This document shows positions 1 through 9,270 of a stretch of 41,535 nucleotides of DNA, piece by piece. Source of the stretch: Xenorhabdus khoisanae (GTDB lineage: Bacteria > Pseudomonadota > Gammaproteobacteria > Enterobacterales > Enterobacteriaceae); NCBI RefSeq assembly GCF_001037465.1, contig NZ_LFCV01000066.1, positions 1-41,535 on the forward strand, written 5' to 3'. Every line of letters begins with the position of its first letter. Position 1 is the stretch's first letter. The position numbers and the translations under genes were made by a program. The notes under the pieces were generated by a model. That model worked only from the letters and a program-made list of their open reading frames with translations, did not search any database and had not been told where the DNA came from.

Positions 1-476
1 TTAGAATAAATAGCAAAAATCCAATTCTTATTGATCTTTTTATAGTGAATATAGAGTACAGTTACTTGGGATTTAATATATAGGATATAATAAAATCGAT
101 ATTAAATAGAAAATTAATTCGCTATTTTCCATTGTCTTAGAATAATTTTCCATATGACGTTAAAATAATATAAAAATATAATATGCTTTAAGGGGGTTAA
201 TGGAGGTATTAATTTTTATTTAAAATAATCAAGTTATTAGTGGAACGGCTGATGATTAAAATAGATAGGAGTGTTAGAGTAATGATAAAACAGGATAGGA
301 AATAGAATGTTTTCTTAGCTAATTAAGTAAGTTGAATTAATAAACAAATATCGATATGGATACGCAATTAGAGGAACAGTTATAATAAAAATTATAGATA
401 ACATCTCATTTTAGAAAAGAGATTGATTTTTCTAAAAAAATAGAAACTGGAAAAGGATACATCAGGAGATGGCGTT
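1..476. other. AT-rich gene-free stretch at window start
   Basis: I see no convincing gene here. The sequence is very AT-rich. A TATAAT hexamer at 381-386 could be the -10 box of the following gene, but no good -35 box accompanies it. The only clear structure is the hairpin at 409-437, listed separately. Confidence 0.5.
409..437 (+). promoter_or_regulatory. Leader hairpin upstream of coiled-coil gene
   Basis: TTTTAGAAAA (409-418) and TTTTCTAAAA (428-437) form a perfect 10-bp stem with a 9-nt loop, 39 bp before the start codon at 477. It could be a terminator of upstream transcription (an A-run follows on this strand, and a T-run follows on the other) or a leader structure. The stem is almost all A/T, so it is weak. 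Confidence 0.35.
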
Positions 477-977
477 ATGAAACAGAAAATTAGTTCTGTT
501 CAAAATGGATATGGATATTTTTCCGAAAATAACAAAATATTTTTGTTACCTGAATCGATAAGTTATAACTCCTTAAAATTTAGTTGGAAAAAGGCAATGA
601 GTACAACATTGGAAAAAAGAGTTGAAAATCTGGAATCAGATGTTGCACAAATAAAAACAGATGTTGCTGTCATAAAGTCAAACTATGCAACAAAAGCGGA
701 TGTTGAGGCTGTTAGTGCATTGGTTCATAAAGAAATAGCTTCTGTACGTAATGATATGTCTTTAATGAAACAAGATATTGATTTTATGAAAAAAGATATT
801 CTTTGTATGAAAGGAGATATTTCCTCCATGAAAGGGGATATTTCTTCCTTGAGGGAAGATATTTCATCTATACATGTAAACGTATCAGAGAAAATAATTT
901 CTCAAACTAAGTGGATGGTTACAATCATGTTTGGCCTTTCAGGTATGATTATTGCTGCGATGAAGTTTATGCTTTAA
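477..977 (+). CDS. Small coiled-coil membrane-anchored protein
   Basis: Function not recognised. The start at 477 is preceded by AGGAGA (464-469) at good spacing. An internal ATG at 597 gives a 126-aa form beginning [14 protein letters not shown], which looks like the usual start of this kind of protein, so the first 40 residues may be a local extension. The middle is a long coiled coil. Residues 97-131 are five 7-residue repeats of the type MKxDIxx, encoded by five 21-bp tandem repeats at 765-869. The C-terminus has one hydrophobic segment ([17 protein letters not shown]), suggesting a tail-anchored membrane protein. The layout resembles XhlA/DUF1640-type coiled-coil proteins, but the resemblance is only in composition. 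It stands alone, with no lysis or toxin partner nearby. Confidence 0.6.
   Translation: MKQKISSVQNGYGYFSENNKIFLLPESISYNSLKFSWKKAMSTTLEKRVENLESDVAQIKTDVAVIKSNYATKADVEAVSALVHKEIASVRNDMSLMKQDIDFMKKDILCMKGDISSMKGDISSLREDISSIHVNVSEKIISQTKWMVTIMFGLSGMIIAAMKFML
765..869 (+). repeat. Five 21-bp tandem repeats encoding heptads
   Basis: Units begin at 765, 786, 807, 828 and 849. Each has the form ATGAAA..GATATT plus six bases; the last begins TTGAGG. Each encodes one heptad of the coiled coil. Units 3 and 4 are nearly identical, which fits recent duplication. Gain or loss of a unit would keep the reading frame. Confidence 0.8.
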
Positions 978-1185
978 ATACTTACTAAAATAAAGATCTT
1001 ACCTTTGAAACTGCTTATTCCAGTGATTTTTTATTATTGAAGGTCGTTTGGATACGGAGTGAGTATAAAACTGGAGCATAACGCAATCTGTGAAGACCTT
1101 GAGCACAATTCTGGCTCAAAATGACAAAGAAATTGATCTATTGTGATAGGTTCTTAGTAAAGTGAAGATATGACTAAGGTACACT

Positions 1186-1725
1186 ATGTTTTCTATTTGT
1201 TTAACACAAAAATCAGATGCGAGTCGATTACCCGCAATAGAGCATTCCGCTGCAAAATTATTTAGTGCTATACCTGAATTGGCTTGGATAGCTGATGGTC
1301 ATGTGCAAACGGAACAGCAGCATTTGGAGTATATCTCACAAGGTAATAGCTGGGTCGCGCTTAATGGTGGCTCTCAGCCTATTGGTTTTATTTTAGCTAA
1401 GCCGTTGGATGACGGTCTCCATATTATGGAACTCTCCGTCCATGGAGACTGGCAGAAGAAAGGTATTGGAAAGGCATTGATTGAGAAGGTGGTTCAAGTT
1501 GCGGAACAGCGTCAACTTCAAGCTGTTACATTAACTACTTTTCGTTATGTTAATTGGAATGCGCCTTTTTATCACAGATTAGGATTTAACATTTTAGATT
1601 CTCAGCAGCTTACTGAGTCATTACGTCAAATATTACAAAGTGAAATTGACTACGGATTTACTGAAGAACAACGTTGTGCAATGAAACGGTTGATCTCTAC
1701 ACCTGAGCATTGTGCTGGTTTTTGA
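1186..1725 (+). CDS. GNAT family N-acetyltransferase
   Basis: A 179-aa protein of the GCN5-related N-acetyltransferase fold, which transfers an acetyl group from acetyl-CoA to an amine. The acetyl-CoA pyrophosphate loop is visible as VHGDWQKKGIGKAL (Q-x-x-G-x-G motif) around residues 89-103, after a beta strand with LHIMELS. A later motif, NAPFYHRLGF, is the usual C-terminal GNAT segment with the tyrosine that often acts as general acid. The substrate cannot be told. It stands alone, ending 74 bp before the convergent mnmC. Confidence 0.8.
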   Translation: MFSICLTQKSDASRLPAIEHSAAKLFSAIPELAWIADGHVQTEQQHLEYISQGNSWVALNGGSQPIGFILAKPLDDGLHIMELSVHGDWQKKGIGKALIEKVVQVAEQRQLQAVTLTTFRYVNWNAPFYHRLGFNILDSQQLTESLRQILQSEIDYGFTEEQRCAMKRLISTPEHCAGF

Positions 1726-1799
1726 GAATGGAAATATTGGTGTTTCATTAGGCACCCTGTTTTCTATGCAGGGTACCTGATATAGATGAGTAAATGCCC

Positions 1800-3851
1800 T
1801 TAAGATCTTTCTGTCTTAACGGATTTTCCCCGTAACAACTTTCTCACCCAAAAGCGATTGGGATGTAAAGTTGCCAATGTTTCATCATCCAGAGGTAAGG
1901 CTTCTCCAAAAATTTGACTAGCCAATAATTCAGCACTCAAAGGAGCGGAACATAAACCACGAGAACCTAACGCACCAATAACAAATAGATTAGGGTAACA
2001 AGGCGATTCTTCAATAACTTCATCAGACTGTATCTGATGAGGTAAATTTGCATATTTCTCCATGATGTCACTTAAAACAGGAACGTTTCCGACCATTGGC
2101 ATATGATCCCGAATGACACACCGTATGCCTTGGCGGGATTTTCCTTCCGAGATATCAATCTCCTGTACCCAATCAACATCAGGAAAACATTTCAATAAAC
2201 GATCACGGTTTTCCTGCTGTTCAATAGAAGAGTACTGTGTATCTAATTGTTGGCGTTGGTAACTGGCACCAATACAGTGATACTGATTATTGGGGTTAGC
2301 CGGAGTCATGTAACCATCGTAACACAGTACGCTTTTCAGTTGGTTGAGACTGTCTGTGGTAGGGATATGGCTCACTTGACCGCGAACAGCAGTAACTGGA
2401 AGTTTTTTCGTTTGTTCGAACTGCGGCAGACAGTGACCATTGGCAATGATAACGGCGTTATGATTTTTGTATTGTAGGCTTTCTTTATATTCAATCTGCA
2501 ATTGCCAACTGTTTTCATTTTGAATGAGTTGTGTCACTTTATGATTGAAATTAACCCGCATACCACGTTGCTCAGCAAGTTTTATGACTTTCTGGGTTAA
2601 TTGTGCAGGGTATAACCAGCCTCCTTGTGGATAGTGAATGCCATGATAATTAACGTCCAATCCACTGACATGACTCAATTGTTGGCGATCCATCGCCATT
2701 GCAATGGCTTCTGGCCATTTTGTTTGCAGCATTTTGTTAATTTTATTGTTGCTCTTTTCATCATAAGCTAATTGGCTGACACCACACCATTGGTGGTCAA
2801 ATGGCACATTTTCAGCAATCAATTGATCATACTGACGTCGGGCAAACGTAAATGCTGATGTGAAGAAACGCTCTAGTGGATCGTCATTGCCCGTTAGTAA
2901 GGGATAAAGGGCTCCCTGCTGGTTGCCAGATGCATTCTGTGCGGGTTGTTCGTCTTGGCAATATAGTGTGACTTTCGCTCCACGGCGCAATAAAGCGAGG
3001 GCAGTTAATGCACTTGCGATACCGCCACCGATAATAGCTATATCATTGGGATGGGTAGCGGCTTGGCGAGAAAACCATGGCATGTGGGATAAAGCAAGAG
3101 AAGGATTTTCTGTTGGAGATAAAACGCCTGTCAGCATCTCTCTTTTGCGTCCAAATCCTTTAACCTTTGTGACAGTAAAACCTGCACCCTGCAATCCTCT
3201 ACGAACTGTTCCGGCGGATGTAAAAGTTGCAAATGTACCTCCGGAGCGGCAAAATTTTGCCATTGCAGCGAACAACTGTTCGCTCCACATTTGTGGGTTT
3301 TTAGACGGTGCAAAACCATCTAAAAACCAGGCATCAACTTTTCCAATCAGATTCGAATTTATTTTAGGTAAAAGATCATTTACATCCCCAAACCAAAGAT
3401 CCAATGTGATTGCGCCATTATCCAAAATTAATCTATGGCAGCCTGCAAGCGCTAAGGGCCATTGCTGACATAATTGATCAGAAAAAGCCTGTAGTTCAGG
3501 CCAACGTTGGTGCGCGGTTTTTAGATCTGCTGGCTTTAATGGGTATTTTTCAAAACTAATGTAATGAAGTCGTTTTAAAGAGGCTTCAGGATTTTGCTGT
3601 CTGAAAAGAGAAAATGATTGCCAAAAAGTAAGAAAATTCAATCCAGTACCAAACCCGGTTTCTGCAATGACGCAATCTGAGCGGGGATGAGTGTTAAAAC
3701 GAGCAGGAAAATTATTACCTTTTAAAAATACATATAAAGTTTCTTCCAAGCCATCTTGATTTGAAAAATAAACATCATCAAACTGCTCAGAAACAGGTGT
3801 ACCCTGTTCATTCCAACTTAGGGTTGCGCTGTTGATAGCACTGTTTTTCAC
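1800..3851 (-). CDS. mnmC: Bifunctional tRNA mnm5s2U34 biosynthesis protein MnmC
   Basis: A 683-aa two-domain enzyme that completes 5-methylaminomethyl-2-thiouridine at the tRNA wobble position. The N-terminal part (about residues 1-245) is the SAM-dependent methyltransferase domain; [13 protein letters not shown] is the SAM-binding loop and [17 protein letters not shown] a conserved family segment. The C-terminal part (about 265-665) is the FAD-dependent oxidase that removes the carboxymethyl group; [18 protein letters not shown] is the dinucleotide loop and [13 protein letters not shown] lies near the C-terminus. Length agrees with E. coli MnmC (668 aa). The start is a GTG at 3851 with a weak ribosome site. 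It diverges from fabB. Both domains look intact. Confidence 0.95.
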   Translation of the reverse strand: MKNSAINSATLSWNEQGTPVSEQFDDVYFSNQDGLEETLYVFLKGNNFPARFNTHPRSDCVIAETGFGTGLNFLTFWQSFSLFRQQNPEASLKRLHYISFEKYPLKPADLKTAHQRWPELQAFSDQLCQQWPLALAGCHRLILDNGAITLDLWFGDVNDLLPKINSNLIGKVDAWFLDGFAPSKNPQMWSEQLFAAMAKFCRSGGTFATFTSAGTVRRGLQGAGFTVTKVKGFGRKREMLTGVLSPTENPSLALSHMPWFSRQAATHPNDIAIIGGGIASALTALALLRRGAKVTLYCQDEQPAQNASGNQQGALYPLLTGNDDPLERFFTSAFTFARRQYDQLIAENVPFDHQWCGVSQLAYDEKSNNKINKMLQTKWPEAIAMAMDRQQLSHVSGLDVNYHGIHYPQGGWLYPAQLTQKVIKLAEQRGMRVNFNHKVTQLIQNENSWQLQIEYKESLQYKNHNAVIIANGHCLPQFEQTKKLPVTAVRGQVSHIPTTDSLNQLKSVLCYDGYMTPANPNNQYHCIGASYQRQQLDTQYSSIEQQENRDRLLKCFPDVDWVQEIDISEGKSRQGIRCVIRDHMPMVGNVPVLSDIMEKYANLPHQIQSDEVIEESPCYPNLFVIGALGSRGLCSAPLSAELLASQIFGEALPLDDETLATLHPNRFWVRKLLRGKSVKTERS

Positions 3852-3968
3852 AATAATGCCCGTATGTTGATAAGAATAATATAGGGATTTTAACGGTCTT
3901 CATTTGGTTGTACCACCCATGGGTGAGCTGCGGGGGGTTAGTCCGGATCAATTTTTCCACATATTTTA

Positions 3969-3985
3969 ACCTGATCGGACTTGTT
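3969..3985 (+). promoter_or_regulatory. Candidate FadR site upstream of fabB
   Basis: The 17-mer acctgatcggacttgtt matches 11 of the 15 defined positions of the FadR operator consensus (A-N-CTGGTCCGACCAG-N-T). FadR activates fabB in E. coli by binding just upstream of the FabR site, and the order here is the same. The match is by eye. Confidence 0.55.
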
Positions 3986-3987
3986 CG

Positions 3988-4003
3988 GCGTACAAGTGTA
4001 CGC
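3988..4003 (+). promoter_or_regulatory. Candidate FabR operator upstream of fabB
   Basis: GCGTACA-AG-TGTACGC is a perfect palindrome lying three bases after the FadR-like site and about 50 bp before the fabB start. It fits the FabR-type palindrome (AGCGTACA..TGTACGCT) by which E. coli represses fabA and fabB according to unsaturated fatty acid supply. Confidence 0.7.
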
Positions 4004-4054
4004 TAAAGTGCTGGTGAAAAAATCCCGCTGGTAAACATATTGATGAGGTAAGTA

Positions 4055-5269
4055 ATGAAACGTGCAGTAATCACTGGTCTGGGTATTGTTTCCAGTATTG
4101 GTAATAACCAGAAAGAGGTGCTGGAATCTCTGAAAGAAGGCCGTTCCGGGATAACTTTATCAGAAAAATTTAAAGAGATAGGAATGCGCAGCCATGTTTG
4201 GGGCAATGTAAAACTGGATACAACTGGTTTGATTGACCGCAAAACTCAACGTTTTATGAGTGACGCATCTATTTATGCTTATCTGGCAATGGATGAGGCA
4301 ATTAAAGATTCTGGCTTGTCCGATGAACAAGTTTCTAATCTTCGCACGGGGCTGGTTGTGGGTTCAGGAGGCGGTTCACCGTATAACCAGGTTGCTGGTT
4401 CAGATGGGATGCGTGCCCGTGGATTGCGTGGCGTTGGGCCATATATGGTTACGCGCGCAATGGCTTCCGGTGTGTCAGCTTGTTTAGCAACTCCATTTAA
4501 AATCAAAGGCGTTAACTACTCCATTAGCTCTGCCTGCTCAACTTCTGCGCATTGTATCGGTCATGCTGTTGAATTAATCCAACTTGGCAAACAAGATATT
4601 ATTTTTGCTGGGGGCGGTGAAGAATTAAGCTGGGAAATGGCGTGTGAATTCGATGCGATGGGCGCGCTGTCTACCAAGTATAATGAAACACCAGAACAGG
4701 CTTCCCGTACTTATGATCAGAACCGTGATGGTTTTGTCATTGCAGGCGGTGGCGGTATTGTTGTTGTTGAAGAATTAGAGCATGCATTAGCCCGTGGCGC
4801 ACATATTTACGCTGAAATTGTGGGTTATGGCGCAAACTCAGATGGTGCGGATATGGTTGCGCCTTCAGGAGAAGGTGCTGTTCGCTGTATGAAGATGGCA
4901 TTGGATGGTGTTGAAGGTGAGGTGGATTACATCAATACCCATGGAACTTCGACGCCGATTGGTGACTTGAAAGAGCTAGAAGCTATCAGAGAAGTTTTTG
5001 GTGATAACACACCTGCCATTTCCGCCACTAAGGCGATGACTGGGCATTCTTTAGGCGCTGCTGGTGCTCACGAAGCGATCTACAGTTTGTTGATGCTGGA
5101 GCATGGCATTATTGCACCAAGCATCAATATTGAAGATTTAGACGAAAAAGCATTGGGCATGAATATCATCACTGAACCTACCGAACGCGAGCTAAGAACG
5201 GTAATGTCCAATAGCTTCGGGTTCGGCGGTACAAATGCATCCCTGGTGATGCGCAAGTATTCAGACTGA
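4055..5269 (+). CDS. fabB: 3-oxoacyl-[acyl-carrier-protein] synthase I
   Basis: A 404-aa beta-ketoacyl-ACP synthase I, the condensing enzyme needed for elongation of unsaturated fatty acids. The thiolase-fold catalytic triad is visible: nucleophilic Cys161 in SSACSTSAH, His in [11 protein letters not shown] (about residue 296) and His in [12 protein letters not shown] (about 331). The C-terminal glycine-rich [10 protein letters not shown] loop is present. Length matches E. coli FabB (406 aa). The start at 4055 follows GATGAGGTAAGTA, with a GAGG ribosome site. Control is probably by FadR and FabR through the sites at 3969-4003. It is monocistronic; a repeat-containing inverted repeat follows it. 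Confidence 0.97.
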   Translation: MKRAVITGLGIVSSIGNNQKEVLESLKEGRSGITLSEKFKEIGMRSHVWGNVKLDTTGLIDRKTQRFMSDASIYAYLAMDEAIKDSGLSDEQVSNLRTGLVVGSGGGSPYNQVAGSDGMRARGLRGVGPYMVTRAMASGVSACLATPFKIKGVNYSISSACSTSAHCIGHAVELIQLGKQDIIFAGGGEELSWEMACEFDAMGALSTKYNETPEQASRTYDQNRDGFVIAGGGGIVVVEELEHALARGAHIYAEIVGYGANSDGADMVAPSGEGAVRCMKMALDGVEGEVDYINTHGTSTPIGDLKELEAIREVFGDNTPAISATKAMTGHSLGAAGAHEAIYSLLMLEHGIIAPSINIEDLDEKALGMNIITEPTERELRTVMSNSFGFGGTNASLVMRKYSD

Positions 5270-5306
5270 TTTTTTAAATACTGAAAAAATTATCAGCTAA
5301 AATGAA

Positions 5307-5373
5307 AGCCAATCCATTAACTATGTGCATTAACTAAATGTATTAACTAAGTGTATAACTATGTGGATTGGCT
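5307..5373. repeat. Four 13-bp tandem repeats inside a 10-bp inverted repeat
   Basis: Units at 5316-5328, 5329-5341, 5342-5354 and 5355-5366 are variants of ATTAACTAWRTGT (the last lacks one base). They lie between AGCCAATCCA (5307-5316) and TGGATTGGCT (5364-5373), a perfect 10-bp inverted repeat. The whole sits between the convergent fabB and tctA; the right arm includes the tctA stop codon. The outer arms may act as a bidirectional terminator whose loop has grown by tandem duplication. Confidence 0.75.
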
Positions 5374-6889
5374 ATTTTAATTGTGATGCCGTGATTTTAT
5401 TACGGCGTTTCTTAATGGTTCGTAAAGCAAGCGGAATAATAATCACTAATATCGCCAGAATCAGAAGAACCTGAGCGATTACGCTGCTCCACAGTATTTC
5501 AAAATTTCCATTACTGATTGATAACGCCCGGCGTAAATTTTGCTCCAGCATTTCGCCTAATACGAATCCCAAAATCAGTGGCGACATTGGGAAATTCATT
5601 TTTCGGAGAATGTAACCGAAAACACCCAGCCCAACCATCAATATAAGATCGAATGTAGTACTGTGAACAGCGTATACCCCAACAGCGGAAATAATTGCTA
5701 TTGATGGAACCAGAAACCACAGCGGAATACTTAACATACGGGTAAATATTCCAATCATCGGGATATTCATAATCAGTAACAAAACGTTAGCGATCAGTAA
5801 AGCGGCAATAAGTCCCCAAACAATATCAGGTTGCTCTGTGAACATAGCTGGGCCGGGAGTGATGTTATAAAGCGTCAAAGCGCCTATCATTACTGCTGTT
5901 GTGCCTGATCCCGGCACACCGAGAGTGAGCATCGGGATGAATGAACCACATGCCGAAGCATTATTAGCGGCTTCTGGCGCTGCGACACCTCGAATATCTC
6001 CTTTGCCAAACGAATCACTGTTGCCACTAATCCGCTTTTCTGTCATGTATGTGATTGCACTGGCGATTGTTGCCCCAGCTCCGGGTAATATACCCACGAA
6101 AAAACCAATCACAGAGGAGCGTAAGGTTGGCCCTACACAAACCGCTGCTTCTTTTCTATTGAACAGTAGGCGGCCTGTTTTACTTATCACTTTTTGTCCC
6201 GCAGAAGTGCTTTCCAGCATCAACAAAATTTCACTGACTGAAAACAAACCAATAACGACAACAATAAATTGAATACCGTCAGAAAGGTGTACGCTATCAA
6301 AAGTGAAACGATAAACACCTGTATTAGAATCCACGCCAACGGTTGCCAAACCCAGGCCGATTAAGGCGGCCAATAATGATTTTATCGGGTTTTGGCTCAT
6401 CATACTGCCGAGACAGGCAATGGCAAAAACCATCAGGGCAAAATACTCAGCAGGCCCGAACGCTAAAGACCATTGCGCCAGAAGAGGGGCAAACAAGATG
6501 ATACCAATGATAGCTAAAAGCGAACCGCAAAATGAACTGACAGCAGAAATAGAAAGTGCAACCCCGGCTCGCCCTTGTTTTGCCATCGGATAACCATCAA
6601 GGGCTGTCATGATGGCAGCGGCATCTCCCGGTACATTTAGTAGGATTGAAGAGATACGGCCCCCGTATTCACAACCAATGTAGACAGTTGCCAATAAAAT
6701 CAGGGCTGATTCAGCAGGTAATTTTAATGCAAAAGCGAGTGGTAGTAAGATAGCAACCCCATTGATGGGGCCAAGACCGGGTAGTAATCCAACAACAGTA
6801 CCAATAAAACAACCAATTAATGCAATGACTAAATTCTGGGGAACTAATGCAACTTCGAATCCCTGGCTCAGATATACCCAAGTATCCAT
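5372..6889 (-). CDS. tctA: Tripartite tricarboxylate transporter, large membrane subunit TctA
   Basis: The 505-aa large membrane subunit of a TTT-family secondary transporter that takes up citrate-like tricarboxylates using the TctC binding protein. The protein is largely hydrophobic with about 10-12 membrane spans. It shows the family signatures GLLPGLGPINGVAILLPL near residue 35 and GILPGAGATIASAITYMTEKR near residue 260. I place the start at 6889 (MDTWVYLSQGF), with AGGAGATAAC just upstream. An upstream GTG at 6934 would overlap tctB and is unlikely. It is the last gene of tctCBA, 10 bp after tctB. Confidence 0.93.
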   Translation of the reverse strand: MDTWVYLSQGFEVALVPQNLVIALIGCFIGTVVGLLPGLGPINGVAILLPLAFALKLPAESALILLATVYIGCEYGGRISSILLNVPGDAAAIMTALDGYPMAKQGRAGVALSISAVSSFCGSLLAIIGIILFAPLLAQWSLAFGPAEYFALMVFAIACLGSMMSQNPIKSLLAALIGLGLATVGVDSNTGVYRFTFDSVHLSDGIQFIVVVIGLFSVSEILLMLESTSAGQKVISKTGRLLFNRKEAAVCVGPTLRSSVIGFFVGILPGAGATIASAITYMTEKRISGNSDSFGKGDIRGVAAPEAANNASACGSFIPMLTLGVPGSGTTAVMIGALTLYNITPGPAMFTEQPDIVWGLIAALLIANVLLLIMNIPMIGIFTRMLSIPLWFLVPSIAIISAVGVYAVHSTTFDLILMVGLGVFGYILRKMNFPMSPLILGFVLGEMLEQNLRRALSISNGNFEILWSSVIAQVLLILAILVIIIPLALRTIKKRRNKITASQLK

Positions 6890-6899
6890 TGTTATCTCC

Positions 6900-7331
6900 T
6901 TAGCTGAGCCAACTGCCGACTGGCAATGTGACATCTAACAGGCGATCAAAGGCAAAAAAGAGCGAAATACCAAGAAATATGCCAGATATGATCGCTGCCG
7001 GAAGCGTAGCGTTAAATAACAGTGCCACGCTGATGGTCAATAATGTTGTTGCCAGAGGAAACCCCAGCCATTCAAACGACCATGCATAAATGACTAGCGA
7101 AGCAATCAACAAAACTAAGCGAGGTAATACTTGTATTGCCGGCCATTGTATGGGGTCAGGTTTTTTAAACAGCAACAGTAATGCACAGAATGCCATTAAT
7201 GAAATGATAGCTATTGGAAATGGGCGAGGCCCCAAGGGTTCATAACTATATTCGCTATGGATCCCCCAGCCAATGACCAGCCCTATCCCACATAGCACCA
7301 GCCATATAACAGCAAAGATACGATCGCTCAT
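6900..7331 (-). CDS. tctB: Tripartite tricarboxylate transporter, small membrane subunit TctB
   Basis: A 143-aa membrane protein with four likely transmembrane segments: residues 5-24, 38-55, 70-107 (two close segments) and 112-132. It matches TctB of tripartite tricarboxylate transporters in length and position, between tctC and tctA. TctB is the small partner of TctA in the membrane channel. An AGAGG ribosome site precedes the start. Confidence 0.9.
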   Translation of the reverse strand: MSDRIFAVIWLVLCGIGLVIGWGIHSEYSYEPLGPRPFPIAIISLMAFCALLLLFKKPDPIQWPAIQVLPRLVLLIASLVIYAWSFEWLGFPLATTLLTISVALLFNATLPAAIISGIFLGISLFFAFDRLLDVTLPVGSWLS

Positions 7332-7344
7332 GATGCTACCTCTG

Positions 7345-8319
7345 TTATTTTGCTAAACCAAAGGATTTAGCCATTTCGTGGTACTGAATAACCTGTTTTT
7401 TCACATAATCATCCAGTTCCTTGCCTGTCATATTCAATTCAAATAACCCGCGTAATTCGCGTTGTTTTTTGAACTCCGCAGTTTGCTGTAACGTCTTAAA
7501 GGTATCTACCCACCATTGATATTGCGCATCAGAGACTTTAGGCCCCATATAAAAACCACGAATAACTGGCCATACGATGTCATATCCCTGTTCTTTTGCC
7601 GTTGGAATATTTGCCAACTCACCATTCAGGCGTTTATCTGCATAGATAGCCAGTATGCGGATTTTATCCCCATTGAGATAAGGTAAAGTTTCACTCAGAT
7701 CACCGGAAACAACTTGAATATGATTGCCTAAAAGGGCTGTGATAGGTTCGCCACCACCTTCAAATGCGACATAGCGCATTTTGCGGGGATCAATACCGAC
7801 TTCTTTCGCCAATAATGCGGTTTTCATCCAGTCCTGACTACCGATAGAGGCACCTGCACCAAACACAATGCTGTCAGGCGCTTTTTTGAAAGCCTCCATC
7901 AAATCTGCCAAAGTTTTGTAAGGAGAATCCTGACGCACAGCAATCATACCGTAGTCTGTACCGACACTCGCCAGCCAGCGCACATCATTCACGTTGTAGC
8001 GACCGAATTTTCCTTGAGCAAGATTTAACAGAGAACCACCGGAAAAAGCGACGACAGTGCCGGGTTCAGCAGGTCGCTGGGCAATGATGGCATTGTAGGC
8101 AACAGCACCGACACCACCGGGCATGAATGTGACCCGCATTGGAGAGTTGATGATTTTGGTTTCCAATAATGAAACCTGAATGAGTTTGCAGGTTAAATCA
8201 AAGCCTCCACCGGGCTTGGCTGGTGCTATACATTCGGTTCTATTGGGGGCAGTAGTTGCAAAAGCACTGGTACAGAGAAGTAGACTTGCAGCAGTTAATA
8301 AGGTTTTGAATGTTTTCAT
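7345..8319 (-). CDS. tctC: Tricarboxylate-binding periplasmic protein TctC
   Basis: A 324-aa extracytoplasmic solute receptor of the Bug/TctC family. A standard signal peptide is visible (MKTF start, hydrophobic LLTAASLLLC core, cleavage after about SAFA). The mature start TECIAPAKPGGGFDLTCKLI holds the conserved PGGGFD loop that contacts the ligand carboxylate. The first gene of tctCBA, with GAGGAATC before the ATG. It diverges from tctDE. By analogy with Salmonella it binds citrate or tricarballylate; the real ligand cannot be read from sequence. Confidence 0.93.
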   Translation of the reverse strand: MKTFKTLLTAASLLLCTSAFATTAPNRTECIAPAKPGGGFDLTCKLIQVSLLETKIINSPMRVTFMPGGVGAVAYNAIIAQRPAEPGTVVAFSGGSLLNLAQGKFGRYNVNDVRWLASVGTDYGMIAVRQDSPYKTLADLMEAFKKAPDSIVFGAGASIGSQDWMKTALLAKEVGIDPRKMRYVAFEGGGEPITALLGNHIQVVSGDLSETLPYLNGDKIRILAIYADKRLNGELANIPTAKEQGYDIVWPVIRGFYMGPKVSDAQYQWWVDTFKTLQQTAEFKKQRELRGLFELNMTGKELDDYVKKQVIQYHEMAKSFGLAK

Positions 8320-8393
8320 TTTGATTCCTCACATAGCACCAGTAAAGGACAGGGATGACAAATTTCTGGTGCATATTTATTTATAGAAGTGAA

Positions 8394-8412
8394 ACCTTTC
8401 AATTACCTTTCA
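8394..8412 (+). promoter_or_regulatory. Candidate TctD-binding direct repeat
   Basis: ACCTTTCA occurs at 8394-8401 and again at 8405-8412, an 11-bp offset of one helical turn on the same face. Spaced direct repeats like this are how OmpR-family regulators such as TctD bind. It lies about 75-95 bp upstream of the tctC start in the tctC-tctD divergent region. The link to TctD is inferred. Confidence 0.4.
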
Positions 8413-8601
8413 TTAACAACATAAATTGGCTGGATGTGACCTTAATCGCTTAATTTGCGTAGTGTTTCACAAGGAAATGTTAATAAACTGTTTTCAGATA
8501 TATTTTTTGTTAACCCATAAACAATTGCTAAATCTTAATATTGCAATTGGGTAATATTTCAGCTTTATTCCTCTGGTTTATTTTTAACAGTGGTGTTATT
8601 C

Positions 8602-9270
8602 ATGCGTCTCTTATTGGTTGAAGACCATCCTGACTTATCACATTGGCTACAGAAGGCACTGAACAATTCTGGGTTCGTGGTCGATCTGGCAGAAGATGGC
8701 GTTGTGGCAGATCAGCTTTTACAGACCGAAAATTATGCCTTACTGATTTTGGATGTTGCTTTGCCCAGATTAGACGGAATTTCTTTGTTATCCCGGTTGC
8801 GTAAGCGTGGTCAGAACTTACCCGTATTGCTATTGACCGCTAAAACAGATGTTACGGATCGCGTAAAAGGATTGAATTCTGGTGCTGATGATTACTTAAC
8901 CAAGCCTTTTGATTTTCAGGAACTGGAAGCTCGTATTCGCGCGTTATTACGCCGTAGTACAACTATGCCACAAGAGGCTCAAAAATTTGGTTCATTGGTT
9001 TATGAAGATGAAGGTTATTTCGTATTGGATGATGTACCGTTGGCCCTGACTCCCAGGGAATTATCCGTTTTAACAACCCTGTTTCACCGTCGGGGGCGGC
9101 CTGTTTCTAAACAGCAATTGTTTGAGCAGGTATTTTCCCTATCGGACGAAGCAAATCCACAAAGCATTGAACTATATGTACACCGATTGCGGAAAAAATT
9201 ACTCGATAGTGATGTAAGAATAGGAACATTACGTGGATTGGGATATCGCTTGGAACTACAGAATTCATGA
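8602..9270 (+). CDS. tctD: OmpR-family response regulator TctD
   Basis: A 222-aa two-component response regulator. The receiver domain (residues 1-115) shows acidic residues ED at 7-8, phospho-acceptor Asp51 in LLILDVALP, Thr in LLTAK and Lys in LTKPF. The C-terminal winged helix (about 125-220) has LTPRELSVLTTLF and the recognition-helix region SIELYVHRLRKKL, ending in GLGYRL. I take ATG 8602 as the start because the family begins MRLLLVED; an in-frame GTG at 8590 would add four residues. Its position beside tctCBA and its 4-bp overlap with tctE support control of tricarboxylate transport. Confidence 0.92.
   Translation: MRLLLVEDHPDLSHWLQKALNNSGFVVDLAEDGVVADQLLQTENYALLILDVALPRLDGISLLSRLRKRGQNLPVLLLTAKTDVTDRVKGLNSGADDYLTKPFDFQELEARIRALLRRSTTMPQEAQKFGSLVYEDEGYFVLDDVPLALTPRELSVLTTLFHRRGRPVSKQQLFEQVFSLSDEANPQSIELYVHRLRKKLLDSDVRIGTLRGLGYRLELQNS

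Noticed and set aside
2247-3468. Plus-strand open frames inside mnmC
   Set aside because: They lie wholly antisense to an intact, strongly recognised gene and resemble no protein family.
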